Positions 1 through 6,589 are shown, numbered from the stretch's first letter. The stretch is DNA of 7,726 bases from an uncultured bacterium (GCA_905215655.1 CAJMQT010000092.1:1-7726); one strand, 5' to 3'. Numbers and translations: made by a program. The notes: generated by a model from the sequence alone, not told the origin.

Positions 1-62
1 AAAAGTTGCGACATAACATACTCTTACCGGACAACAATAATAATTTTTCAATATGCCGTGGT

Positions 63-217
63 TACGATTTTAAAAGGTAAGCTTTTACCTTGCAAAAGCT
101 TACCTTTTACACGCTAAAAGGCGGTCTTTTAGGAGCTAAAAGACCGCCTTTTGGAATGCGATATAATCCGCATGAAAACTGTAAGGAATATCTATTGAAA
201 ATGTAACAGACTGTAAG
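63..217. repeat. Interspersed palindromic repeat, left copy (two perfect hairpins)
   Basis: The core at 63-154 aligns without gaps to 7558-7649 (76 of 92 bases identical by hand count). A weaker tail shares AAAATGT and GTAAG words (198-217 with 7692-7711). The core folds into two hairpins: 71-86 with 94-109 (16 bp, 7-base loop) and 116-130 with 138-152 (15 bp, 7-base loop), both perfect. It lies about 70 bases past the feoAB stop. Because stems end in T-rich sequence on either strand, it could also stop feoAB transcription, but no long U-run follows. No transposase or target duplication is visible. Interspersed non-coding repeat of the MITE/REP kind is the best description. Confidence 0.75.
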
Positions 218-288
218 TTCAGGGCGATAACTATGCTACGTTACATCATTACGCCGCCATGACACACGTCGCAACCGTGTTTCTGTAT

Positions 289-2721
289 TTACAACAGCAG
301 CAGCCCCAACTGATAACAGCAGGCGGAAACCACCCACGCAAGCACGGTTGTATATACAGCGGCGAACAGAGCCCAACGCCAGCTGCCCGTCTCGCCCTTT
401 ATGGCGGCTATCGTCGCGATGCAGGGGAAGTAAATAAGGACGAACAGCAGATAAGAGAATGCTATCAGAGGCGTTATGCCGTCGGCTTCCATCTTCGCGC
501 GCATAAGGCTGTATTTCTCTGCGTCGGCAGTGCTGTCGTCGGCAACGCTCTCATCCTCGGCATAGAGCACACCCATCGTCGAGGCTACAATCTCTTTCGC
601 GCCGACGCCGGCAATAAGGCTGACATCCAGTTTCCAGTCAAATCCCTGCGGGCGGAACACCGGCTCGACAATCTTTCCTATACGTCCGATGTAGCTCTGT
701 TCCTGCTGTTGCTGGTTGGCAAGTTCATCGTTATGGGGGAAGTATCCCAACGCCCAGACAATAATGCTGGCAACAAGGATTATGCCTCCCATCTTTTTAA
801 GATACTGCTTTCCCTTCTCCCAAGTGTGTCTCATTATCGCCTTTGTCGTGGGGAAACGGTACGGCGGAAGCTCCATCACAAACGGTGTGTCGTCGCCCTT
901 GACAAGCCAGCGGCTGAATATACGGCTCATGATAACGGCAAGGAAAACGCCTATCACATACAGCGAAATCATTACCAGCGACTGGTATTTCACGGCGAAA
1001 AACGTTCCTATAATCATAATATAGATAGGCATTCGGGCGCTGCAACTGATCAGCGGCAGCACGAGTATTGTTATCAGCCGGCTGCGGCGGTTCTCTATCG
1101 TCCTCGTGGCTATGACCGCCGGCACGTTACATCCGAAGCCCATGATGAGCGGAATGAACGACTTGCCGTGCAGACCCATCTTGTGCATCACCTTATCCAT
1201 GATGAAAGCGGCGCGCGCCATGTAGCCCGAGTCTTCCATAAAGGAGATGAAAAAGTACAAAATCAATATCTGCGGAAGGAACACGATGACCGCACCTACA
1301 CCGGCTATGGCACCGTCTACAATCATATCTTTCAGCGGACCGTCGGGCAGCACATTGGCAACAAAATCGCTAAGCACCCCTACCCCGGCGTCAATCCAGT
1401 CCATCGGATATTGCCCGAGGGTAAACGTCACCTCGAACATGACGTAAAGAAAGAGGAAGAACAGAGGGAAACCGACGTACTTGTTGGTAATGACGGCATC
1501 TATAACGTGCGTCATCTGGTACGTATCCGCCTTCTTGCCTTCTTCACTTCCCGCCTCCTGCAACGCTCCGTGGATAATGCCGTACTTGGCGTTCATTATC
1601 GCCGTCTCGCTGTCTTCTTTCGTTTCTTTCAGGATATAGTTCTCTGCCTTGTCGCGAACTGCCAATATCTCCGCTCCGTTGGCAAGCGACTTGATCAGCG
1701 TTTCGATGTTGGAGTCTTTTTCAAGGAGCTTGATCGAAAGAAATCTTGTCGAATACTTGTGCCTTATATGCTCGTCTTTCTGCACCTCGGTCTTAACCTC
1801 GTCGATGGCACGTTCGATGTATCTTCCATGATTGAGGTGGATGTGGCGCAGTCCGTTCTTGCCGGGCTCGGTTATTCCTTCATAAACGTTTATGACGGTC
1901 TGGAACAGCTCGTCAATGCCACGACCTGTCCTGAACACGGTCGGAACGAGCGGAAGTCCGAACAGCTCGCCGAGCTTCGCGAAGTCGAGTTTGTCTCCAC
2001 GCGCCTCAAACTCATCAAACATATTCAGCGCTCCGACAATCTTCAAGTTCATGTCGACAAGCTGCGTGGTAAGATAAAGGTTGCGTTCAATATTGCTTGC
2101 GTCGATGACATTGATTATCACATCGGGCGTCTTCTCGATTATCTGCTTGCGGACATAAAGTTCTTCGGGGCTGTAAGCCGACAACGAATACGTGCCGGGC
2201 AGGTCGACAAGGTTAAAGCGGTAACCGTTAAACTCGGCGTGTCCTTCCTTTGCATCGACAGTAACGCCGGAGTAATTGCCCACCCTCTCGTGAGCACCCG
2301 ACGCGAAGTTGAACAACGATGTCTTGCCGCAGTTGGGATTTCCAACAAGCGCCACGTTTATCGTATGGCTCTTTTTCAGCGCCGCCTTATGCAAAAGCTC
2401 TTCCGTGAAAGTAAGATCCTCGCATGCGTCGGCACTCGTCGAGACGCCTTCCATACCAAGGTTTGCGGCTTCTTCCGCCTCTAACTGCTTTGCCTCTTCA
2501 ACGGAAATGATTTCTATCATCTCGGCTTCTGTATGCCTCAACGATATCTCATAACCCATCACTTTGTATTTTACGGGGTCTTGCAAAGGGGCATTCAACA
2601 ACACGGTGACTATCTTTCCGCGGATAAATCCCATCTCGATTATACGTTTACGGAAACCTCCGTGACCCAAAACCTTCACGATTATTCCCTTTTCTCCTGT
2701 TTTAAGCTCTGATAATCTCAT
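289..2721 (-). CDS. feoB: Ferrous iron transport protein, FeoA-FeoB fusion
   Basis: This is a GTP-dependent inner-membrane Fe(II) importer of 810 residues. Residues 1-75 form a FeoA (SH3-like) domain, here fused to FeoB; E. coli encodes it separately. After an acidic linker comes the cytoplasmic G domain: Walker A GNPNCGKT (127-134), G3 DLPG (173-176), G4 NMFD (233-236). The membrane part starts near residue 414 and has the two gate motifs with Cys531 (GFGCNVPA) and Cys560 (SCSARMP), plus Cys767 in FPCIAT. I chose the ATG at 2721. An in-frame ATG at 2763 exists, but it lies upstream of the promoter box at 2744-2751, and the MRLSELKTG start matches FeoA. The gene appears monocistronic. Residue numbers count from 2721. 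Fusion of this kind is known in Bacteroidales such as Porphyromonas. I see no truncation or missing key motif. Confidence 0.96.
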   Translation of the reverse strand: MRLSELKTGEKGIIVKVLGHGGFRKRIIEMGFIRGKIVTVLLNAPLQDPVKYKVMGYEISLRHTEAEMIEIISVEEAKQLEAEEAANLGMEGVSTSADACEDLTFTEELLHKAALKKSHTINVALVGNPNCGKTSLFNFASGAHERVGNYSGVTVDAKEGHAEFNGYRFNLVDLPGTYSLSAYSPEELYVRKQIIEKTPDVIINVIDASNIERNLYLTTQLVDMNLKIVGALNMFDEFEARGDKLDFAKLGELFGLPLVPTVFRTGRGIDELFQTVINVYEGITEPGKNGLRHIHLNHGRYIERAIDEVKTEVQKDEHIRHKYSTRFLSIKLLEKDSNIETLIKSLANGAEILAVRDKAENYILKETKEDSETAIMNAKYGIIHGALQEAGSEEGKKADTYQMTHVIDAVITNKYVGFPLFFLFLYVMFEVTFTLGQYPMDWIDAGVGVLSDFVANVLPDGPLKDMIVDGAIAGVGAVIVFLPQILILYFFISFMEDSGYMARAAFIMDKVMHKMGLHGKSFIPLIMGFGCNVPAVIATRTIENRRSRLITILVLPLISCSARMPIYIMIIGTFFAVKYQSLVMISLYVIGVFLAVIMSRIFSRWLVKGDDTPFVMELPPYRFPTTKAIMRHTWEKGKQYLKKMGGIILVASIIVWALGYFPHNDELANQQQQEQSYIGRIGKIVEPVFRPQGFDWKLDVSLIAGVGAKEIVASTMGVLYAEDESVADDSTADAEKYSLMRAKMEADGITPLIAFSYLLFVLIYFPCIATIAAIKGETGSWRWALFAAVYTTVLAWVVSACCYQLGLLLL

Positions 2722-2743
2722 TTCTTCTACATATTTAACGCTG

Positions 2744-2751
2744 CAAATATA
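2744..2751 (-). promoter_or_regulatory. -7 promoter box of feoAB
   Basis: On the minus strand this reads TATATTTG, followed by C, an exact match to the Bacteroidota -7 consensus TAnnTTTG. A start a few bases downstream (near 2738) gives a leader of about 17 bases before the ATG at 2721. No good -33 TTTG is found at the usual 19-21 base spacing, so the promoter may be weak or need an activator. Confidence 0.6.
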
Positions 2752-2881
2752 CACAAAAATCAAATGAAATAAATCCTTGAAAGAGCAAAATACCTATTAA
2801 TTATGAGGCTTGAACGCCGGGAGAAGTGATGTCCTGATAATTTCTGATAAAACATCAATAAACTGATAAAGATCAACACCT

Positions 2882-2925
2882 ATAAAAACAAAGAAATGCC
2901 CGTAAACTTGTTACGGGCATTTCTT
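2882..2925 (-). terminator. Intrinsic terminator of the surface-protein unit
   Basis: A perfect 15-bp inverted repeat (2891-2905 with 2911-2925) encloses a 5-base loop. On the minus strand it is followed by a T-rich tract including TTTTT. It lies about 80 bases after the small-protein stop and upstream of feoAB, so it separates the two units. The other strand has only a short T-run, so minus-strand use is favoured. Confidence 0.85.
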
Positions 2926-3007
2926 GCTTAACCGTTCATTATATTGATGAACTGAATTTCGTTAAATCTTGACGGAAAGCATAATATCCGTCCGCTAAGA
3001 TTTCATA

Positions 3008-3175
3008 TTATTCCTCATTATCCCACGACCGCATGCCACGGACAGGAAGTTTTCCGTCGTGTTCCGTATCGGGGTCCGGGTCTACCGGGATGTTCACTTT
3101 GTCTGAACCTGCAAGCAATACTTGCGGTTCAGAGTCTATTACCTCTATTTCAGGTTTTACATATTTATTCTTCAT
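3008..3175 (-). CDS. Small protein of 55 residues, unknown function
   Basis: A complete short reading frame from ATG to TAA starts 7 bases after the surface-protein stop, which suggests translational coupling. The product begins MKNKYVKPEIEVID, continues with LLAGSDK at about residues 20-26, then a Pro/Asp-rich acidic stretch (PVDPDPD), and ends RSWDNEE. It has no hydrophobic signal peptide or membrane segment. From memory, short proteins of the form MKK-x-Y-x-KP ... LL-x-x-S ... W-D-acidic are common predictions in Prevotella and relatives, without an assigned role. The form, a leader-like half, a small-residue junction and a variable acidic half, recalls secreted or processed peptides, but no maturation enzyme or exporter is in view. 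It is the last gene before the terminator at 2882-2925. I am fairly sure it is translated and do not know what it does. Confidence 0.7.
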   Translation of the reverse strand: MKNKYVKPEIEVIDSEPQVLLAGSDKVNIPVDPDPDTEHDGKLPVRGMRSWDNEE

Positions 3176-3182
3176 TCCCATC

Positions 3183-5198
3183 TTATTTTACAATAACCTT
3201 GTTTCCATTGACAATGTAGATACCGGCTTTCAAGCCTTCAAGAGATGTTCCTGCAACGGTACCTTGCAGGGTGTAAACCGTCGTTTTGCCTTGCTCCTTT
3301 GCAGGGTTGACGTTCTCAATGCCTGTGGTTCCTTCGCCTCCGCCGATAACTCTCATCTTGATTGCCTTCATATTGCCGCCGGCAGGATAATCGTAGCTGT
3401 TGTCCGACTTATTCTGAACGGTCATGTAGAAACGCAGCGGAGAGACCCATGCAGTCGGGCTTGTCACGGCTTTCAGCGTTGTAGTGGCGGGATCAAGATA
3501 ATATCCGTTTTTGTCCAACAACGTGGTGTTGCTGTAAACACCGTAGAATTTAAACGTCTGCTCGATCGATGCACAATCCAATGCCGGCTTGCCGCTCTCG
3601 GGTGTCTGCTTCAAGGTTACTCCGGTAAAGGTGAGGGTCTGGTCTCCTTCGGCTTTTGCCTTAATGATATAAGGAGTATTGGCGGTCAACACAGCGCCTT
3701 CTTCGAGCACCATGCACTCGATGGTTGTTGCTCCGTTCACAAGCTCCGTGTCCCAAAGCTTGGCAAAACTGTAATCTTTGAGCAGGTCGCTCGTAAGCGT
3801 CACGTCAAAGGGAACGAAGAAATCAACCCATTTATCAGCCGTAAAACTTCTGTTATAAGTAACATTCACATTCTCAACATCCTTGTTTACTCTTAATGCG
3901 GAGAGGTCAGAATGATCCAAAGTCAATTCTTTCGTGTCTTCACCGAATGTCACGAACGCTCCTTCTCCTTTGTCATTTGCCTTATAGACATCACCATCGC
4001 CGCCCGAAACGATTATCGCCGAGCCGTTATTAGAATTGCTGCTCATTGTTCCGGTGACCGTTCCGCCCTTCACCTCAATGGTTGAATTTGCGCCCGTAGC
4101 TGTAACATCTCCGTCAATCGTTCCGCCACTTATTACAGTAGTTGAAGACGCTCCTTTGTTTTCTACCTTTCCGGTAATTTTTCCTCCGTTAATATTCAAG
4201 GTAGACTTAACTCCGTTATTAATGACTGATCCTTCGAACGTGCCGTCATTAATATTAACGGTTGCAGGACTGGCTTTATCATTTACCCTGTCTACTTGCA
4301 CCGCTGCAACCTTACCTTTGAACGTTCCTCCGTTTGCATTGATTGTACCGCCTGAACTATAAACATACAAAGCGTAATTTGCTTCATAGCTTCCTCCTTC
4401 AACAGTGATATTCGAACCGTTAGAAGAGGCTATGCAAGTAGCAAAGTAACCGTTTGTAGCAGTATTCGTCATGGTACAGTTCTTGAACTTGGCAACAGAA
4501 CCTCGTAAAACCTCAAATATCGGACCGACAGACGTATTGACCGTTACACCTTCAAAATCTATCGTACTTAAAGGTCCCGCTTGGAACACACCAGCCGTTG
4601 AGTGCGTGCTATTACAGGTATAAGTTCCACCCTTCACCTTAATGTCGACCTGCACCCCATATCCGTTAATGATGCTCCAAGTAAAACTTTCTGTAAGATT
4701 TACATTCACATTTTCCAAGTCTATAGCCTGCCCATTGGCTCTAAGAGCAAAGAAACTTCCATTACCAGTTCCGCCCTCAAAATAAGCATTGCGTGCAATC
4801 AATTTTGTATTTACACCCGCGGTATTACTTGCGTCACGGAAATCTACAAAGCCGTAAGATGTCTCGTTCGCTGAAGGAATGATGAATTTTCCGTTGTTTC
4901 CTTCAATAGTAAAGGTAATGTTAGAAAGTCTGAACAATCGATTTACGGTCACATTGTTTGTGATTGTGTGACTGGCAAGGTCAAGAGTCATTGTCTTTGT
5001 CACCGGAATCATTTCTGCCACGTCGGCATCCGCAATCATTGTAACAGTCTGTCCCTCTTCCGCTGCCGCCACAGCGTCGGCAAGAGTTGCATACTCAACG
5101 TCTCCGATTTTTGCCACATTCTGTGCAAAAGAATTTGCAGCCGCTCCTATCATGAGTAACAAAGACAGCGCAAATTTGCTAAAATAAAATTTCTCCAT
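3183..5198 (-). CDS. Secreted beta-helix surface protein (adhesin-like, function unknown)
   Basis: The 671-residue product has a signal peptide (basic KF start, LSLLLMIGAAA core) with likely cleavage after Ala25 (NSFA|QN). Residues 27-60 form the KIGDVEYATLADAV module often seen at the start of Bacteroidales surface beta-helix proteins. Residues of about 65-400 are Gly/Asn/Thr-rich beta-helix; at 313-392 the rungs become a regular 20-residue repeat with a T-x-x-I-x-G-G core. A globular part follows, including DKWVDFFVPFDVTL (455-468), a motif I recall from many Prevotella surface proteins. The end, GIYIVNGNKVIVK, resembles the last strands of type IX secretion C-terminal domains, though a complete sorting domain is not certain. 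No catalytic residues are recognisable, so an adhesin or glycan-binding role is only inference. The gene is first in a two-gene unit with the small protein at 3008-3175. Confidence 0.88.
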   Translation of the reverse strand: MEKFYFSKFALSLLLMIGAAANSFAQNVAKIGDVEYATLADAVAAAEEGQTVTMIADADVAEMIPVTKTMTLDLASHTITNNVTVNRLFRLSNITFTIEGNNGKFIIPSANETSYGFVDFRDASNTAGVNTKLIARNAYFEGGTGNGSFFALRANGQAIDLENVNVNLTESFTWSIINGYGVQVDIKVKGGTYTCNSTHSTAGVFQAGPLSTIDFEGVTVNTSVGPIFEVLRGSVAKFKNCTMTNTATNGYFATCIASSNGSNITVEGGSYEANYALYVYSSGGTINANGGTFKGKVAAVQVDRVNDKASPATVNINDGTFEGSVINNGVKSTLNINGGKITGKVENKGASSTTVISGGTIDGDVTATGANSTIEVKGGTVTGTMSSNSNNGSAIIVSGGDGDVYKANDKGEGAFVTFGEDTKELTLDHSDLSALRVNKDVENVNVTYNRSFTADKWVDFFVPFDVTLTSDLLKDYSFAKLWDTELVNGATTIECMVLEEGAVLTANTPYIIKAKAEGDQTLTFTGVTLKQTPESGKPALDCASIEQTFKFYGVYSNTTLLDKNGYYLDPATTTLKAVTSPTAWVSPLRFYMTVQNKSDNSYDYPAGGNMKAIKMRVIGGGEGTTGIENVNPAKEQGKTTVYTLQGTVAGTSLEGLKAGIYIVNGNKVIVK
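4023..4262 (-). repeat. Four 60-base repeats coding beta-helix rungs
   Basis: Residues 313-332, 333-352, 353-372 and 373-392 of the surface protein are four in-phase 20-residue units, each with a T-x-x-[IV]-x-[GD]-G-x-[IVF]-x-G core (for example TLNINGGKITG, TIEVKGGTVTG). The DNA has diverged, so this is an old protein-level repeat and not a recent tandem duplication. The regular period predicts stacked beta-helix coils. Confidence 0.65.
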
Positions 5199-5236
5199 TC
5201 TATAAATTACTCTTCGTCACTCCCGAACGAATAATT

Positions 5237-5269
5237 CAAAATATTATTACTCTGAGCTTCAAATACAAA
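5237..5269 (-). promoter_or_regulatory. Possible promoter of the surface-protein unit
   Basis: On the minus strand TTTG (5266-5269), 21 bases, then ATATTTTG (5237-5244) fits the Bacteroidota -33/-7 layout, with two mismatches in the -7 box. The -33 element overlaps the U-tract of the upstream noncoding RNA terminator. The leader before the ATG at 5198 would be about 30 bases. Read-through from the RNA gene is an alternative source of transcription. Confidence 0.35.
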
Positions 5270-5303
5270 AAAAGCGGGGAGCTCTACTATCACTCATCCC
5301 GCT
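5267..5303 (-). terminator. Intrinsic terminator of the noncoding RNA
   Basis: On the minus strand AGCGGG (5298-5303) pairs with CCCGCT (5273-5278). The stem extends by a second short helix (GAGT with GCTC) past a 2-base bulge, and a run of seven T (5267-5273) follows. This is a standard intrinsic terminator. It lies upstream of the surface-protein gene, so the RNA is a separate unit and not simply that gene's leader. Confidence 0.82.
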
Positions 5304-5616
5304 ATCTGAGGCCTTCGCATTGCCCACTACAGTCCGAATGAGCAACACAGAAGTCCCCACAATGCGTTAATAAAGAACCACAATACCACAATGTCGCAAC
5401 ACACTCTATATTATCGAAATAATAAAGAGTGGCTACGACAAGGGGTTTGTGATAATGAACATCACATCCCGGGACATCTACCAGTTGCTTTGTATTTTGA
5501 CTGTAGTTGAAAGTTGCGAAGTTTCAGATAGCCAAAGACAAAGCGCATTGTAAACGCCTATCTTGTATTTAAAGTATTCCGGCATGTGCCCTTTCAAGGC
5601 GCATTACTCGGAAATC
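5267..5616 (-). ncRNA. Structured noncoding RNA, candidate Bacteroidales-1 RNA
   Basis: This is a free-standing transcription unit of about 350 bases with no plausible reading frame. It has a promoter (5621-5652), an expected start near 5616, and an intrinsic terminator (5267-5303). Its ends pair: 5581-5584, 5587-5589, 5596-5600 and 5607-5609 are complementary in order to 5321-5324, 5317-5319, 5311-5315 and 5308-5310. Internal hairpins are 5402-5414 with 5419-5431 (13 bp, one mismatch, UUCG loop), 5448-5453 with 5461-5466, and 5526-5531 with 5558-5563. From established knowledge, Bacteroidales-1 RNA is a Bacteroidales-only motif bounded by a Bacteroidota promoter and a terminator, often downstream of the L20 gene. 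All three traits hold here. Its function is unknown. Ends that pair around a large interior also recall 6S RNA. The family assignment rests on context and architecture; I could not align to a covariance model. Confidence 0.72.
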
Positions 5617-5620
5617 GCTG

Positions 5621-5652
5621 CAAAAATACGAAGTTTTACTGTCAGATGCAAG
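5621..5652 (-). promoter_or_regulatory. Promoter of the noncoding RNA
   Basis: On the minus strand the -7 box TATTTTTG (5621-5628) followed by C matches TAnnTTTG exactly. CTTG (5649-5652) lies 20 bases upstream as a three-of-four match to the -33 TTTG. It points into the structured region that ends at the terminator at 5267-5303. Confidence 0.75.
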
Positions 5653-5791
5653 AATATTAAAAAGAAATTATTGTTTAACTCAAAATCATTTATCTTTACA
5701 TCCATTCAATTTTGCATCGGAAAATATCTCTGACAAGAAGTGGCGCAACGACAATAAGCATTTGTCTGAAAACGGAATATGCGCCAAAAAA
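5653..5791. other. AT-rich spacer without a recognisable gene
   Basis: I see no conserved product, RNA fold or promoter with a target here. An open frame of 75 codons on the minus strand (5696-5923) runs through both the REP-like palindromes and the rplT terminator and is not credible as a gene. Confidence 0.6.
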
Positions 5792-5869
5792 GTAGGGACG
5801 TGCCTTTGGCACGTGTAAGTATGTAACGCTTTGACGTTCAGATGAAACATGCCGAAGGCATGTCCCTAC
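5792..5869. repeat. REP-like inverted palindrome pair (REPIN-like)
   Basis: Two units face each other. The outer arms GTAGGGAC (5792-5799) and GTCCCTAC (5862-5869) are perfect inverted repeats. Each unit contains its own perfect hairpin: ACGTGCC/GGCACGT with a TTT loop (5798-5814) and ACATGCC/GGCATGT with a GAA loop (5847-5863). The layout matches REP doublets spread by REP-associated tyrosine transposases; GTAGGG(A/G)C-type ends are common among such repeats. No transposase is in the window. It lies between the rplT terminator and the noncoding RNA. Confidence 0.75.
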
Positions 5870-5889
5870 GCGGTTGATTTTGCCGTAAT

Positions 5890-5940
5890 AAAAAAAGAAA
5901 GAGGGTATATCAAAATTCTTCATTTTGATACACCCTCTTT
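5890..5940 (-). terminator. Intrinsic terminator of the infC-rpmI-rplT operon
   Basis: Arms 5898-5916 and 5922-5940 form a 19-bp stem with a single G-U pair and a 5-base loop. On the minus strand it is followed by C and seven T (5890-5896). It sits 39 bases after the rplT stop. The opposite strand also ends in a T-rich run, so it might act both ways. Confidence 0.92.
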
Positions 5941-5979
5941 GTTTATTTATCGGATAAAGTATATAAAATTATCTTTTAT

Positions 5980-6324
5980 TTACTTTACCTTGTCTACTAT
6001 TGCTTTGAAAGCCTCGGGGTTGTTGACTGCGAGGTCAGCAAGCACCTTACGGTTGATTTCAATTCCTGCCTTGTGAAGAGCGCCCATCAATGTTGAGTAG
6101 CTCATGTTTTCAAGGCGTGCGGCAGCGTTGATACGCTGAATCCACAATGAACGGAAGTTGCGTTTCTTGTTGCGGCGGTCACGATATGCGTATGTAAGAC
6201 CTTTCTCCCAAGTGTTCTTGGCTACCGTCCAAACGTTTTTTCTCGCTCCGTAATAACCACGGGTGAGCTTTAATATTCTTTTTCTCTTTGCTCTTGAAGC
6301 AACGTGATTTACTGATCTTGGCAT
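5980..6324 (-). CDS. rplT: 50S ribosomal protein L20
   Basis: L20 binds 23S rRNA early in assembly of the large subunit and in several bacteria represses its own operon. The 114-residue product has the family start MPRSVNHVASRAKRKRILK, followed by the basic helix GYYGARKNVW and the globular RNA-binding half (NFRSLWIQRINAAAR, then ALHKAGIEINRKVLADLA). The length is close to the usual 115-120. The start is fixed by the conserved N-terminus and by the Shine-Dalgarno at 6332-6337. It is the last gene of infC-rpmI-rplT, 32 bases after rpmI, and is followed by a strong terminator. Nothing is missing or odd. Confidence 0.98.
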   Translation of the reverse strand: MPRSVNHVASRAKRKRILKLTRGYYGARKNVWTVAKNTWEKGLTYAYRDRRNKKRNFRSLWIQRINAAARLENMSYSTLMGALHKAGIEINRKVLADLAVNNPEAFKAIVDKVK

Positions 6325-6331
6325 AGTTTTT

Positions 6332-6337
6332 TCCTCT
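6332..6337 (-). promoter_or_regulatory. Shine-Dalgarno of rplT
   Basis: AGAGGA on the minus strand lies 7 bases before the rplT ATG. It stands out because infC and rpmI have only A/T-rich leaders with no such sequence, as is usual in Bacteroidota. Confidence 0.6.
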
Positions 6338-6356
6338 AATTTTTGTTTGACATTGA

Positions 6357-6554
6357 TTAACGGAGACGCAGCAAGTCGCGTACTTGCTTAACATTTGTCT
6401 GGTCAACCAGCGTCTGATGTACCAGATTACGCTTTTGCTTCTTTGTTTTCTTAGTCAGGATGTGACTGTGGTAAGCGTGGTGTCTCTTAATCTTACCTGT
6501 ACCGGTGAAACGGAATCTCTTCTTTGCGCCGGAATTTGTCTTCTGTTTTGGCAT
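6357..6554 (-). CDS. rpmI: 50S ribosomal protein L35
   Basis: L35 is a small basic protein of the large ribosomal subunit. The 65-residue product begins MPKQKTNSGAKKRFRFTGTG and has the family's KIKRHHAYHSHILTKKTKKQ-type basic centre and a C-terminal VRDLL helix. The length is the normal 64-66 residues. It sits between infC and rplT, the standard order, and must be cotranscribed with rplT (32-base gap). The leader just before the ATG is A/T-rich with no Shine-Dalgarno. A 124-base gap separates it from infC and contains a hairpin (6590-6621) that could regulate rpmI-rplT translation. Confidence 0.98.
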   Translation of the reverse strand: MPKQKTNSGAKKRFRFTGTGKIKRHHAYHSHILTKKTKKQKRNLVHQTLVDQTNVKQVRDLLRLR

Positions 6555-6589
6555 TTTTTTAATAATTTAAATTAGTTGTTATTATCAGC

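Noticed and set aside
63..217. A CRISPR array at the repeat-rich ends
   Set aside because: There are no evenly spaced direct repeats with unique spacers. The pattern is two adjacent hairpins.
259..2484. A 741-codon open frame on the plus strand opposite feoAB
   Set aside because: The product has no recognisable domain and odd, Arg/His/Tyr-rich composition, while the opposite strand codes a complete FeoA-FeoB with all motifs. It is a codon-bias shadow.
2722..2763. A longer feoAB start at 2763
   Set aside because: It lies upstream of the -7 box at 2744-2751, so it would not be in the transcript, and the extra 14 residues do not belong to the FeoA domain.
3033..3896. A 287-codon open frame on the plus strand opposite the surface protein
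   Set aside because: It has no family likeness, overlaps the small protein and surface protein completely, and lacks a promoter on that strand.
5267..5616. tmRNA or RNase P RNA as the identity of the noncoding RNA
   Set aside because: There is no tRNA-like end with CCA, no tag reading frame, and none of the conserved RNase P core sequences.
5696..5923. A 75-codon open frame on the minus strand between rplT and the RNA gene
   Set aside because: It passes through the operon terminator and the REP-like palindromes, and the product has no recognisable features.
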